Below, piece after piece: positions 31,266 through 40,568 of a DNA stretch of 64,000 nucleotides. Under the pieces are notes generated by a model. The model was not told the origin of the DNA, did no database searches, and was given only the letters and a program-made list of their open reading frames with translations. Position 1 is the stretch's first letter. The number at the start of each line of letters is the position of its first letter. The stretch is from Patella vulgata. Taxonomy: Eukaryota > Mollusca > Gastropoda > Patellidae. Where the stretch lies: the NCBI RefSeq assembly GCF_932274485.2, contig NC_065887.2:8032001-8096000 (forward strand), written 5' to 3'. The position numbers were made by a program, and so were the translations under genes.

Positions 31266-31996
31266 TTAATCATTTGGACTTGTTTGATGATTTCAACTGT
31301 TGGGGCATCTTTTAAGAGCTGGGCAGAACTTTTAATATTGCTTTGTAGCTGGTGTAATATGCCCGAAAAATCATCAGACAATGTAGTCAGCGTTTTCATG
31401 ATGTCATCGTGTGTCTTTCTGCACTCATCTTTTATATTTTGTCCGAGTTTTTTTGTAGCTTGGATTATCCTGTCAACTTGTGTATCAACATCTTTATAAA
31501 CCATTTTGGTCGATGTTCTCAATTCCGTTATGTTGGTTTTGATTGAATTTACGTACGTCTGACATATAGGAGTTTGCCATTCTAAGCCTTTCTTTAGCTG
31601 CCCTAGTTCTACCATCATTGTTTGACAGAAATCATGTAAACTCTGAACTTCGTGATCCTTGTGTGCATTTTCTATACATTCAGAGCAGACGACTTCTTGA
31701 CAATCGATACAGTATTGGTCTAGGTATTCTGGTGAGTGGTCAGGACAGCACATGTCACTGGTGCTCTTTTTTGTAGATTTGTCCTCCACATAAAAGTTAA
31801 TTGGGAAACCCTTGGCGCCATTTATAGGGACCATAATTCTTCTTCTACATATTGGACAGCTATATTTCTTACTACCTGGATTGGTGAGGAGATGTCGATC
31901 GAGACAGACTTCACAAAATGTATGAATACAGTGAATAATTTGTGGTCTTTTGAAATCATCAAGACATATACTGCATTGTTTCCGATTCTCAGCCAT
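31121..31996 (-). CDS. RING/B-box (TRIM-type) protein, probable E3 ubiquitin ligase
   Basis: The 291-residue frame starts MAENRKQCSICLDDF. A C3HC4 RING finger spans residues 8-50 (C8, C11, C23, H25, C28, C31, C47, C50), and a type-2 B-box spans about 84-115 (C84, H87, C96, C99, C104, C107, H112, H115). Residues ~118-250 are charged and heptad-like, suiting the family's coiled coil. TRIM proteins of this plan transfer ubiquitin from an E2 through the RING and dimerise by the coiled coil, mostly in the cytoplasm. All zinc ligands are present. No SPRY, NHL or filamin domain follows; the likely true C-terminus lies in the overlapping -1 frame down to 30978. The start is supported by AAGATGGCTG context and an upstream splice acceptor. 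No introns interrupt the coding part, common in expanded molluscan TRIM families. A retrocopy or decaying copy is possible because of the frame break. Confidence 0.88.
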   Translation of the reverse strand: MAENRKQCSICLDDFKRPQIIHCIHTFCEVCLDRHLLTNPGSKKYSCPICRRRIMVPINGAKGFPINFYVEDKSTKKSTSDMCCPDHSPEYLDQYCIDCQEVVCSECIENAHKDHEVQSLHDFCQTMMVELGQLKKGLEWQTPICQTYVNSIKTNITELRTSTKMVYKDVDTQVDRIIQATKKLGQNIKDECRKTHDDIMKTLTTLSDDFSGILHQLQSNIKSSAQLLKDAPTVEIIKQVQMIKVQKKEMIRDVVAICQIYHCQISQPVKSKKMLYENSLDLSKEVIAAVE

Positions 31997-32013
31997 CTTT
32001 CATATTCCAGAGT

Positions 32014-32015
32014 CT
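32014..32015 (-). promoter_or_regulatory. Candidate 3' splice acceptor in the 5' UTR
   Basis: Minus-strand TTTTGTATTTTTAG precedes ACTCTGGAATATGAAAG and the start codon 17 bases later. A T-rich tract ending in AG fits a spliceosomal acceptor. A TACTGAAAT branch-like word lies about 25-30 bases upstream, at the edge of the SINE array. The donor exon was not found. Confidence 0.5.
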
Positions 32016-32027
32016 AAAAATACAAAA

Positions 32028-33278
32028 TATTTACATTATTTCAGTAATGGGGTGTTGGGTGGCCGAATGGTTGACGCATTGCATCATAAGGTCTGTCATT
32101 GGGTCACATGGTGCGGTTTCGATTCCCCGCTTGTACGTGACAAAGAATAAGGTCGCCTGTCCAACCTATTTACATTATTCCAGTAATGGGGTGTTGGGTG
32201 GCCGAATGGTTGACGCATTGCATCATAAGGTCTGTCATTGGGTCACATGGTGCGGTTTCGATTCCCCGCTTGTACGTGACAAAGAATAAGGTCGCCTGTC
32301 CAACATATTTACATTATTTCAGTAATGGGGTGTTGGGTGGCCGAATGGTTGACGCATTGCATCATAAGGTCTGTCATTGGGTCACATGGTGCAGTTTTGA
32401 TTCCCCGCTTGTACGTGACAAAGAATAAGGTCGCCTGTCCAACCTATTTACATTTTTTCAGTAATGGGGTGTTGGGTGGCCGAATGGTTGACGCATTGCA
32501 TCATAAGGTCTGTCATTGGGTCACATGATGCGGTTTCGATTCCCCGCTTGTACGTGACAAAGAATAAGGTCGCCTGTCCAACCTATTTACATTATTTCAG
32601 TAATGGGGTGTTGGGTGGCCGAATGGTTGACGCATTGCATCATAAGGTCTGTCATTGGGTCACATGGTGCGGTTTCGATTCCCCGCTTGTACGTGACAAA
32701 GAATAAGGTCGCCTGTCCAACCTATTTACATTATTTCAGTAATGGGGTGTTGGGTGGCCGAATGGTTGACGCATTGCATCATAAGGTCTGTCATTGGGTC
32801 ACATGGTGCAGTTTTGATTCCCCGCTTGTACGTGACAAAGAAAAAGGTCGCCTGTCCAACCTATTTACATTTTTTCAGTAATGGGGTGTTGGGTGGCCGA
32901 AAGGTTGACGCATTGCATCATAAGGTCTGTCATTGGGTCACATGGTGCGGTTTCGATTCCCCGCTTGTACGTGACAAAGAATAAGGTCGCCTGTCCAACC
33001 TATATACATTATTTCAGTAATGGGGTGTTGGGTGGCCGAATGGTTGACGCATTGCATCATAAGGTCTGTCATTGGGTCACATGGTGCGGTTTCGATTCCC
33101 CGCTTGTACGTGACAAAGAATAAGGTCGCCTGTCCAACCTATTTACATTATTTCAGTAATGGGGTGTTGGGTGGCCGAATGGTTGACGCATTGCATCATA
33201 AGGTCTGTCATTGGGTCACATGGTGCGGTTTCGATTCCCCGCTTGTACGTGACAAAGAATAAGGTCGCCTGTCCAACC
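32028..33278 (+). repeat. Nine-copy 139 bp tandem array of SINE-A heads
   Basis: Each unit is TATTTACATTATTTCAG, then a SINE-A 5' half from GTAATGGGGTGTTGGGTGGC to GTCGCCTGTCCAACC, with A box TGGCCGAATGG and B box GGTTTCGATTCC. Units start at 32028 plus multiples of 139. Copies are about 97-99% identical by eye. Units three (32306) and six (32723) share GCAGTTTTGATTCC and a following ATTTTTTCAG, a 417 bp higher-order period. Because 139 is not a multiple of three, the serial 80-codon ORFs here are artefacts. Confidence 0.95.
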
Positions 33279-33412
33279 TCGTGAGTTTTCTCCGCGTCCT
33301 TCATTTTCCTCCTGCTGCTAAAGATCCCTATGTGCAAGCGAATTATTGAAATAAAATTGAACCATATGTTAGTCCCGAAATGATCTAGTTTGTCTCGAGT
33401 GGACATTGAACC
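33157..33412 (+). mobile_element. Complete SINE-A copy terminating the array
   Basis: The ninth head continues into CTCGTGAGTTTTCTCCGCG, CTGCTAAAGATCCCTATG, GAATTATTGAAATAAAATTG and CGAGTGGACATTGAACCC. This is the parent-type copy of which only the 5' part was amplified. Confidence 0.9.
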
Positions 33413-33523
33413 CTGGGAGGAAACCGGAGGACCCGGAGAAAACCCTCGAGGTTGGACAGGCGACCCCATTCCTTGTCATGTACAACCGAGGATTCAAAAC
33501 CATTCGGTCATCCAACCCCCTAA
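33413..33523 (-). mobile_element. SINE-A 5' half, inverted against its neighbour
   Basis: TGGGAGGAAACCGGAGGACC through GGATTCAAAACCATTCGGTC and ATCCAACCCCC, joined directly to the plus-strand copy. Confidence 0.85.
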
Positions 33524-33926
33524 AAACAAAGCCAAACGTCCTTGACACAGGTAATTATTTAGACTGGTTTCCAAATTGCCAGGATATAATATTGAACACT
33601 AGATATCTATGACATACATAACAGAGTTTTATTGAAACAGTAAAACAATAATAAATGATATCCACTGCTAGTTTCTAAGAATCATTGACACATCACTTTG
33701 TTTAAATTTGTTCCATAAGCCACATTTAAACCCCAGACGGGCCCAGATGTTTAACACCCCTGATGTAGATCCATCTTTTGATAATAATACTTTATCTCCC
33801 TCAATTTTCTGTCGTTTTGCATGGGCATTTTTTGTTGACTTTTTGGTCTAGAATCACAGCACAGTATTTAAATTGCCATTCTCTGCCTGGTTTTTGTGAA
33901 TATTCACGGATTAGAGACGACAGGAT
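33524..33926. other. AT-rich sequence without recognised feature
   Basis: No gene or repeat family recognised. Confidence 0.4.
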
Positions 33927-33995
33927 CAGGGGCGGATCCAGGAATTTTTGCAGGAGGGGGTTTACCAGGTTCCTGAGACAATGTATCCGCCCCTC
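33927..33995. mobile_element. 69 bp hAT-like deletion derivative
   Basis: CAGGGGCGGATCCAGGAA at one end and TGTATCCGCCCCT at the other, almost only termini. Related to the element at 30345. Confidence 0.6.
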
Positions 33996-34097
33996 CTCCC
34001 GCATGGTCTCTATCGTCATTTTGGCGTATATATACATACACATTGAGCTTTTAAACAGAAAAATTAAACACCTCGTTTAACGTCAATTTTTATTATG

Positions 34098-35375
34098 AAC
34101 AAGCCAACAGTGAGGCTGATGTCCCCCGCCGAGATCCCCAAATAAATAGATGACACATGTTAATTAATCGCACATCTATTTTTTTCAAAAGTATCAAGCA
34201 ATCAAACTGATTATCAACTATACACTAAGTCTCACCACTCTCTATCAGATAGAATCAAAGTTATCTTGTCCCAAAGCATCGACCAAGGAAATTGCTTATC
34301 TCTGCTTAGCTTTAGCTCGATATGTTAATCATTAAACTCAGTCAAGATGAACATCTACATCAAGTTTAAAAATTCTAGCTCAATTAGAAGCAGAGTTGTT
34401 AGGTTCCAAAGTCTTGACCAATCAAAATGCTTATTGCTCCTTAGCCTAAGCAGACAATTCTCATCATCGAACTTAGTCAAGGTATTGATGTAATGAAACT
34501 ATACACCAAGTTTCATCACTCTCACTTAATTAGAACTAAAGATATCGTGTCCCAAAGCATCAACCAATCAAATTGCTTATCTCTACTTACCATAAGCAGA
34601 AAATGCTCATCTTCACCCTCTATCAATGCATTGACCTCATAAACACCTACACCAAGTTTGAACATTCTAGCTCAGTTAGAAGGAGAGTTATTGTGTTCCA
34701 AAGTCTCGGCCAATCAAATTGGTTATCGCTCTGCTTACCCTGAGCAGAAAATGCTCAATATCAAACTTAGTCAAGGTATTGATGTAATGAAACTATACAC
34801 CAAGTTTCATCACTCTCACTTAATTGGAACTAAAGTTATTGTGTCCCAAAGCATCAACCAATCAAATTGCTTATCTCTACTTACCCTAAGCAGAAAATGC
34901 TCATCTTCACACTCCATCAGGTATTGACCTAATAAACACCTACACCAAGTTTGAACATTTTAGCTCAATTAGAAGGAGAGTTATTGTGTTCCAAAGTCTC
35001 GGCCAATCAAATTGCTTATCGCTCTGCTTACCCTGAGCAGAAAATGCTCATTATCGAACTTAGTCAAGGTATTGATGTAATGAAACTATACACCAAGTTT
35101 CATCACTCTCACTTAATTAGAACTAAAGTTATTGTGTCCCAAAGCATCAACCAATCAAATTGCTTATCTCTGCTTACCCTAAGCAGAAAATGCTCACCTT
35201 CGAACTCCATCAAGGCATTGACCTAATAAACACCTACACCAAGTTTGAACATTCTAGGTCAATTAGAAGGAGAGTTATTGTGTCCCAAAAAGTGTGACAG
35301 ACAGACAGACGGACGAACAGACAGACGGACGAACCCATTTTAATAGTCCCCTGCTTTCTTCGAAAGGCGGGGGAC
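34098..35375 (+). mobile_element. Pearl-like element with ~146 bp tandem core
   Basis: Left end AACAAGCCAACAGTGAGGCT, TGTCCCCCGCC, AAATAAATAGATGACAC. The core repeats CCAATCAAATTGCTTATC and CACCAAGTTTSAWCAT-type units, alternating two variants so the true period is about 293 bp. A GACAGACAGACGGACGAAC tract follows, then TTTCTTCGAAAGGCGGGGGA. GTCCCCCGCC and GGCGGGGGAC are inverted. This plan matches bivalve pearl elements, considered non-autonomous Helentron relatives. Confidence 0.8.
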
Positions 35376-35471
35376 AAAAACTCTTAATCTTAAATTAGTT
35401 CAGTAACAAGAATAATGTTTGCTTACAGTGAGTTTATAGTGGGATAAACAACAGGAGGAAACTGATCCGGC

Positions 35472-35728
35472 ATGGTTCCCCCCTTGTCAGTGATGCAGGA
35501 CGGAGGGCCTGACAAGGACAGCTGGCTAGTCATTTGGATGGGACAAAAAAACGAGGTCCCTTGTACACATTGACGTGCACATAAAAGATCCCTCGACAGT
35601 TGGAATTCGATATAAGAGTAGGCCGTAGTGCCGCTGTCCGGGGAAAATTTCCCTCATAGCACACTGTATGGTGTATGCCCATCTTCATTAGCCCAGCTTA
35701 GGAGCAGAACAGTAGGACAGTAGTATCA
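35472..35728 (+). mobile_element. SINE-B copy, 5' truncated
   Basis: CGGCATGGTTCCCCCCTTGT, GAGGTCCCTTGTACACATTG, CGATATAAGAGTAGGCC, CATTAGCCCAGCTTAGG and CAGTAGGACAGTAG. The extreme tail is lost. Confidence 0.85.
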
Positions 35729-35791
35729 AGCGTCAAATTCAAATCCATATCCAACAAAAATATGGTTAACAGCTGATCAATTACAAAAAAA

Positions 35792-36243
35792 CAAGGCATT
35801 GACCTAATAAACACATACACCAATTTTGAACATTCTAGCTCAATTAAAAGTTATCGTGTCCCAAAGCATCAACCAATCAAATTGCTTATCTCTGCTTACC
35901 CTAAGCGGAAAATACTCATCTTCGAACTCCATCAAGGCATTGACCTAATCAACACATACACCAAGTTTGAACATTCTAGCCCAATTAGGAAGAGAGTTAT
36001 CGTGTCCCAAAGCATCAACCAATCAAATTGCTTATCTCTGCTTACCCTAAGCGGAAAATGCTCATCTTCGAACTCCATCAAGGCATTGACCTAATAAACA
36101 CATACACCAAGTTTGAACATTCTAGCTCAATTAGGAAGAGAGTTATTGTGTCCCAAAAAGTGTGACGGACAGACAGACGGACAGACAGACAGACGGACGA
36201 ACCCATTTTAATAGTCCCCTGCTTTCTTCGAAAGGCAGGGGAC
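35792..36243 (+). mobile_element. Pearl-like element, 5' truncated
   Basis: About three core units, the GACGGACAGACAGACAGACG tract and the CTTCGAAAGGCAGGGGAC end. Nearly identical to the 3' part of the element ending at 43682, including the shortened unit CAATTAAAAGTTATCGTG. Confidence 0.85.
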
Positions 36244-36734
36244 AATTAATACAATGAGATTGTGATTCAATTTCATGGATGCAAAGCATTAATTGTGATA
36301 TCAGATATTATCATTATTTCATGCTTTGAGTGCCCATCCTGTCCCACAACTGATGATAAAGGATAAAGGATAAAGCACACGGCCGAGAAACTTTTCTCAT
36401 AAAAAGTGTTGATTTACAAAAAATATTATGTACCTGAGCGGGGTGGGGAGGGGGGGGCGACCCCCCACATCCCCCCTCTGGAACCGCCCCTGGGATAACA
36501 GTGCTAAGAGTTTAGATATGATGGTAAATTGTGTATCTCAAAATTTCAAAGGTCACTCTCATTCATACAAGTTATGGTGTTAAGACATCGCCAGGGGTTG
36601 CCCAGCCTGTCATAGAAAGTGTTGAGACCAAAAGACAATTTGGGAAAAAAATTGGACCTAGGCAAAGAGACCAGAATTAACATTAAAGTCAAATGGGGAA
36701 ATTAATGGTGGTCTGCATCCTATTTAACTCCAAG
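36244..36734. other. Low-repeat sequence with a hAT-like end
   Basis: 36436-36492 has GGGTGGGGAGGGGGG and ends GGAACCGCCCCTGGG, like the termini at 30345 and 33927. The rest is unrecognised. Confidence 0.45.
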
Positions 36735-36850
36735 TGCTTTTTAACTTGGATTATCCCCCATTAGTCTTCAGGGACTTTCATGTAAAATATAATTTTGTAA
36801 TCGCCTCTAACCTGCGATTTACCTGTTTACAGATACTGATAACAAAAAAA
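36735..36850 (+). repeat. R8 dispersed repeat, also at 39345-39490
   Basis: Shares ACTTTCATGTARAATATAAT, TTTTGTAANCGCCT and CGATTTAMCTGT with the second site. Function unknown. Confidence 0.6.
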
Positions 36851-36984
36851 TGATCTTTCACAGGCATTTAGTAACTGGATAGAGCAATAAACTATAACAC
36901 ATACTTATGGAAGAACAATTACTGATTTATTTAGGCGCCGTTTCGAAGAGTATTCTCTCAAAGTTTTCAAGCAAGTATAACAGT

Positions 36985-37600
36985 AACAAATGAAATCAAA
37001 ATGAAATGGGGTTTAACATCCTGCTGTTCTGCTGCGAACTGGGCTAATAAAGATAGGCATACGCCATACAGTGTGCTATGAGGGAAATTTTGACAGGACA
37101 GCGGCACTACGATCTACTCTTATATCGGATTCCAACTGTCAAGGGGAGAGAGAGAGAGAAATGGGGTTTAACGTCCACTCGACACAAACTAGGTCATTTC
37201 GGGACTAACATATGGTTTAATTGTATTTACATAATTCGCTTGCGCGTAGGGGTCTTTAGCAGTGGGAGGAAACCGGACGACCCGGAGAAAACCCACGAGG
37301 TAGGACAGGCGACCCTACTCCTTGCCACGTACAACCGGGGATTCGAAACCACGCCAGTCGACTCAATGACAGACTTTATGATACAGCGCGCGCACGCTAA
37401 CCATTCAGCCATCCAACCCCCAACTGTCAAGGGATCTTTTATGTGCACGCCAATGTGTACACGGGACCTCGGTTTTTCATTCTATCCGAATGATTAGACA
37501 GCTGTCCTTGTCAGCCCACCCCCCTCCTGCATCACTGACAAGGGAGAATCATGCAGGGAAATCTGTGTGAACTTTCTCGTCCAATGCAGGGATCGAACAC
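36985..37600 (-). mobile_element. SINE-B copy split by SINE-A
   Basis: 36985-37145 and 37422-37600 read together as SINE-B from AAATGGGGTTTAACATCC to AATGCAGGGATCGAACACC. The interruption is the SINE-A at 37146. Confidence 0.9.
37146..37421 (-). mobile_element. SINE-A inserted in SINE-B with 12 bp target duplication
   Basis: AACTGTCAAGGG occurs at 37134-37145 and 37422-37433. The 276 bp between defines intact SINE-A ends: GGGGGTTGGATGG at the 5' side and ATTTC(TC)n at the 3' side. Confidence 0.95.
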
Positions 37601-37962
37601 CATAACAGTAACAATATGTAGGGCAATGATATATAGACAAGCAGTAACAACAAATCAGAAATGTGTAGGACAATTATATATAGATAAGCAATAATAAAAA
37701 ATCAGAAACCATGCATGAAAACAACAAAATTGAAAGCAAGATACATATAAAGGATTTGCGATATTAGTCATATTTTATCTTTTTCATCGTTTTTCCATAG
37801 GGAGGAGAAATAAAATCTTACTGAAAGTTAGAATATACACAATGACATTTCAGATACGCTATTTGTTGATAATGACCCTCCAATTTATGCCAGTTAAGGT
37901 GATTACTTTCCTCACCAAAGACTTGCAACAACAACTGAGGCCTGTCTTTGCCTATTTAGTGG
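37601..37962. other. AT-rich sequence with a short direct duplication
   Basis: GTAGGGCAATGATATATAGA and GTAGGACAATTATATATAGA recur ~55 bp apart near 37618 and 37667. Otherwise nothing recognised. Confidence 0.5.
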
Positions 37963-38400
37963 GTTGGGTGGCTAAATGGTTAACGTGTACACATTGCATC
38001 ATAACTCATCATATAGGTCTGTCATTGAGTCAAGTGGCGTAGTTCGATTCCTCACTTGGGGGGTTGGATGGCCGAATGGTTAGCACATGCGCGCGCTGTA
38101 TCACACGGTCTGTGATTGAGAAATGAAACCACAAACACATGGATCAAAACCTGAGGTGTCCGGACAGCTAGAACTTGGATGGCTAAATGGTTAGCACGTA
38201 CGCGCTGTATCATAAAGTCTGTCATTGAGTCAACTGGCGGGGTTTCGATTCGCCGGTTGTACGTGACAAGGAGTAGGGTCGCCTGTCCAACCTCGTGAGT
38301 TTTCTCCGGGTCCCCTGGTTTCCTTCCACTACTAAAAACCCCTACCTGCAAGGGAATTATTGAAAAAAAAATTGAACCATGTGTTAATCTCTCTTTCTCT
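37963..38400 (+). mobile_element. Three SINE-A heads in series, the last with its body
   Basis: Heads at 37963 (GGGTTGGGTGGCTAAATGG), 38058 (GGGGGTTGGATGGCCGAATG) and 38175 (CTTGGATGGCTAAATGG). Only the third continues to the core and tail. The second is followed by AAACCACAAACACATGGAT, also upstream of the SINE-A at 18868. Confidence 0.85.
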
Positions 38401-38680
38401 TCACCTATTTTTCAATTGGATCTGGAGGGTAAATTTCACAAGTCACAACTGTACAGTCCTTATTGTGGTATACTAAAATGAGGGCTAAAAGATAGGTTGC
38501 CCGGCAATAAAACATATGCCCACAACAGTCCATACGCCACAGCAGTCCATAAAGGCTGCCATAATGTGAATTGTGAATCTTAATATAATTCAAAAATTCA
38601 AATAGTTTTCCAACATTCACATTATTGGACAATAGCTCTATTTTCAAATTCCTTTAAAATCTATATATTTTTAAATTACT

Positions 38681-38743
38681 TTAAAGATACATTATAGTGA
38701 GAACTGTCAGCTCTTCATCTAATCTCCCATAATGTATCTTTAA
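38681..38743. mobile_element. 63 bp minimal MITE-1
   Basis: TTAAAGATACATTAT and ATAATGTATCTTTAA are perfect inverted repeats around GTGAGAACTGTCAGCTC, the MITE-1 subterminal sequence. Internal deletion derivative. Confidence 0.9.
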
Positions 38744-39867
38744 AGTCGACAGATTCGAACATCGCTTACAATACTTCTCCCCTCTTCAAAGACTGATGGG
38801 GTCTAGCCTATTATACCATTTTTAAGTGTGCATAAAAACTGAAAGCAAATTTTATGATAAATACATAAAATACCTGGACCAATTTTGATAAACACTACTT
38901 TTGTTGGAATAGGCTTACTTACACTATACTTTCAAAATGTACTGACAGACAGCAAACCCTGAGGGGAGCAGTTATTGCTCAGAAATTTGTTGTCATTCCT
39001 CATTGGATCGGTTGTCATTAGTCATTCAGATTAGGGAGTCCCTGGTTTTTTTATTCACTTCTCTACTTTCAGTTTCATTTTAAAATTACAGTAATTACAT
39101 GTACATGTACGCTACACATCCACAAGTAAATACGTCTTTTCTATTGTAATTGTGTAATTGTTTGAATATCTTTTTAGGATAATCATAATGACGTGATTTA
39201 ATTTATAATTAATCTTTGGTGACAGCGAAACAATGCTAGTTGTTTCGACAACTAATTAATTGCCGTAGTAATATAACAATTAATATCCTTCTTTTATAAT
39301 ATAAACTAGTCTAATGATGTCATGATGTTTAAGTTGATTTTAAAATGGATGGTCTCCCTTTTTAGTCTTCAGAGTACACGCAAAATATGGTTTTACATTG
39401 TCTGGACTTTCATGTAGAATAGAATTTTGTAAGCGCCTAACGTACGATTTAACTGTGCACAAATACAGATAAAAAAAATAAACAATAATTAATAATTTCA
39501 TGAACTTTGAATCAACCGCAATCAGTGAATTACTTCCCTTTAGTTTCGGGGTCCTGATGCACTGAATGAGAACTGCAATCAGTGCAATGATTCCTTGCGA
39601 TAGAAAGTTTTCCCTACTACTAGTAGTTAGGGTGGGACGAAAAACCGAGGCAACCTTTAGGTTGCACACGTTTTTGTAGAAATGGAAATTATTCTCGAAT
39701 TGACCAAAATATTTTTTTTGATCAAAGGCAGTAAAATAGGAGAACGCTGAATCGACTTCTTAAAATGTAGTTATCTCCCCTTGTCCATTTCATACCTAGA
39801 TTATTTGTCTTTTTTTTTTTTTGTCTTTTTTTTGAATAATCGTTATAATTAATATATACAGGGAGTA
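38744..39867. other. AT-rich sequence with R8 copy
   Basis: 39345-39490 is the second R8 copy. No exon recognised in the remainder; a T run lies at 39811-39833. Confidence 0.45.
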
Positions 39868-40118
39868 AAAATTGAAATGAAATGAAATGGGGTTTAACGT
39901 CCTACTGTTCTGCTCCGAACCGGGCTAATAAAAACGGGCATACGCCATACAGTGTGCTACGAGGAAAATTTTGCCCGGACAGCGGCACTACGGCCTACTC
40001 TAATATCGAATTCCAACTGTCAAGAGATCTTTTACGTGCACGCCTATGTGTATCGGGACCTCGGTTCATACCATCCGAACGACGAGACAGCTGTCCTTGT
40101 CAGCCCCCCCCCCCCCCC
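39868..40118 (-). mobile_element. SINE-B copy, head truncated
   Basis: (GAAAT)n, GGGGTTTAACGTCCTACTG, GGGCATACGCCATACAGTG, CTTTTACGTGCACGCC, CTGTCCTTGTCAG then a C run. Confidence 0.9.
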
Positions 40119-40277
40119 CGTAACTAGTTTATCCATATATCCGTTGTATAATTTAACGATTTATTTTATGATAGTGCTGTATTATTTTTATTTTTATTTC
40201 TTAAATTCTCATTTTGCTGTGTGTGCTCTTTTCTTTTCCTTCAATCTATTTTTGTTGTCTTGTATGAGCTATTTGGT

Positions 40278-40568
40278 TTATTTTGAATTCGGGGGCTTGG
40301 TTGGCTGAATGATTAACGCATGCACGTTGCATCATTAGGTCTGTCATTGAGTCAAGTAGCGTGGTTTCGATTCCATGCTTGTACGTGACAAGGGGTAGGC
40401 TCACTCGTCCAACCTCGTTGGTTTTCTCCAAATCCTCCGGTTTCTTCTCACTGCTAAAGATTCCATAGTGAATTATTGAAATAGAATTAAAATATGTTAG
40501 TCCCGAAATAACCTAGTTTGTGTCGAGTGGACGTTAAACCCCATTTCTCTCTCTCTTATTCTGAATTC
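40278..40568 (+). mobile_element. SINE-A copy, full length, with target duplication
   Basis: TTATTTTGAATTC (40278-40290) and TTATTCTGAATTC (40556-40568) flank the element: 13 bp with one mismatch. Head GGGGGCTTGGTTGGCTGAAT, tail ACGTTAAACCCCATTTCTCTC. Confidence 0.9.

Noticed and set aside
32047-33262. Chain of overlapping ~80-codon ORFs with near-identical peptides (MGCWVAEWLTHC...)
   Set aside because: They arise from a 139 bp tandem repeat of a SINE head; 139 is not divisible by three, so the frames shift from unit to unit. No protein family fits.
34658-35226. CRISPR-like array from regularly spaced repeats
   Set aside because: Units are contiguous ~146 bp repeats without unique spacers, in a eukaryotic transposable element.
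39340-39669. 109-codon minus-strand ORF as a gene
   Set aside because: Overlaps the R8 dispersed repeat and has no recognisable domain.
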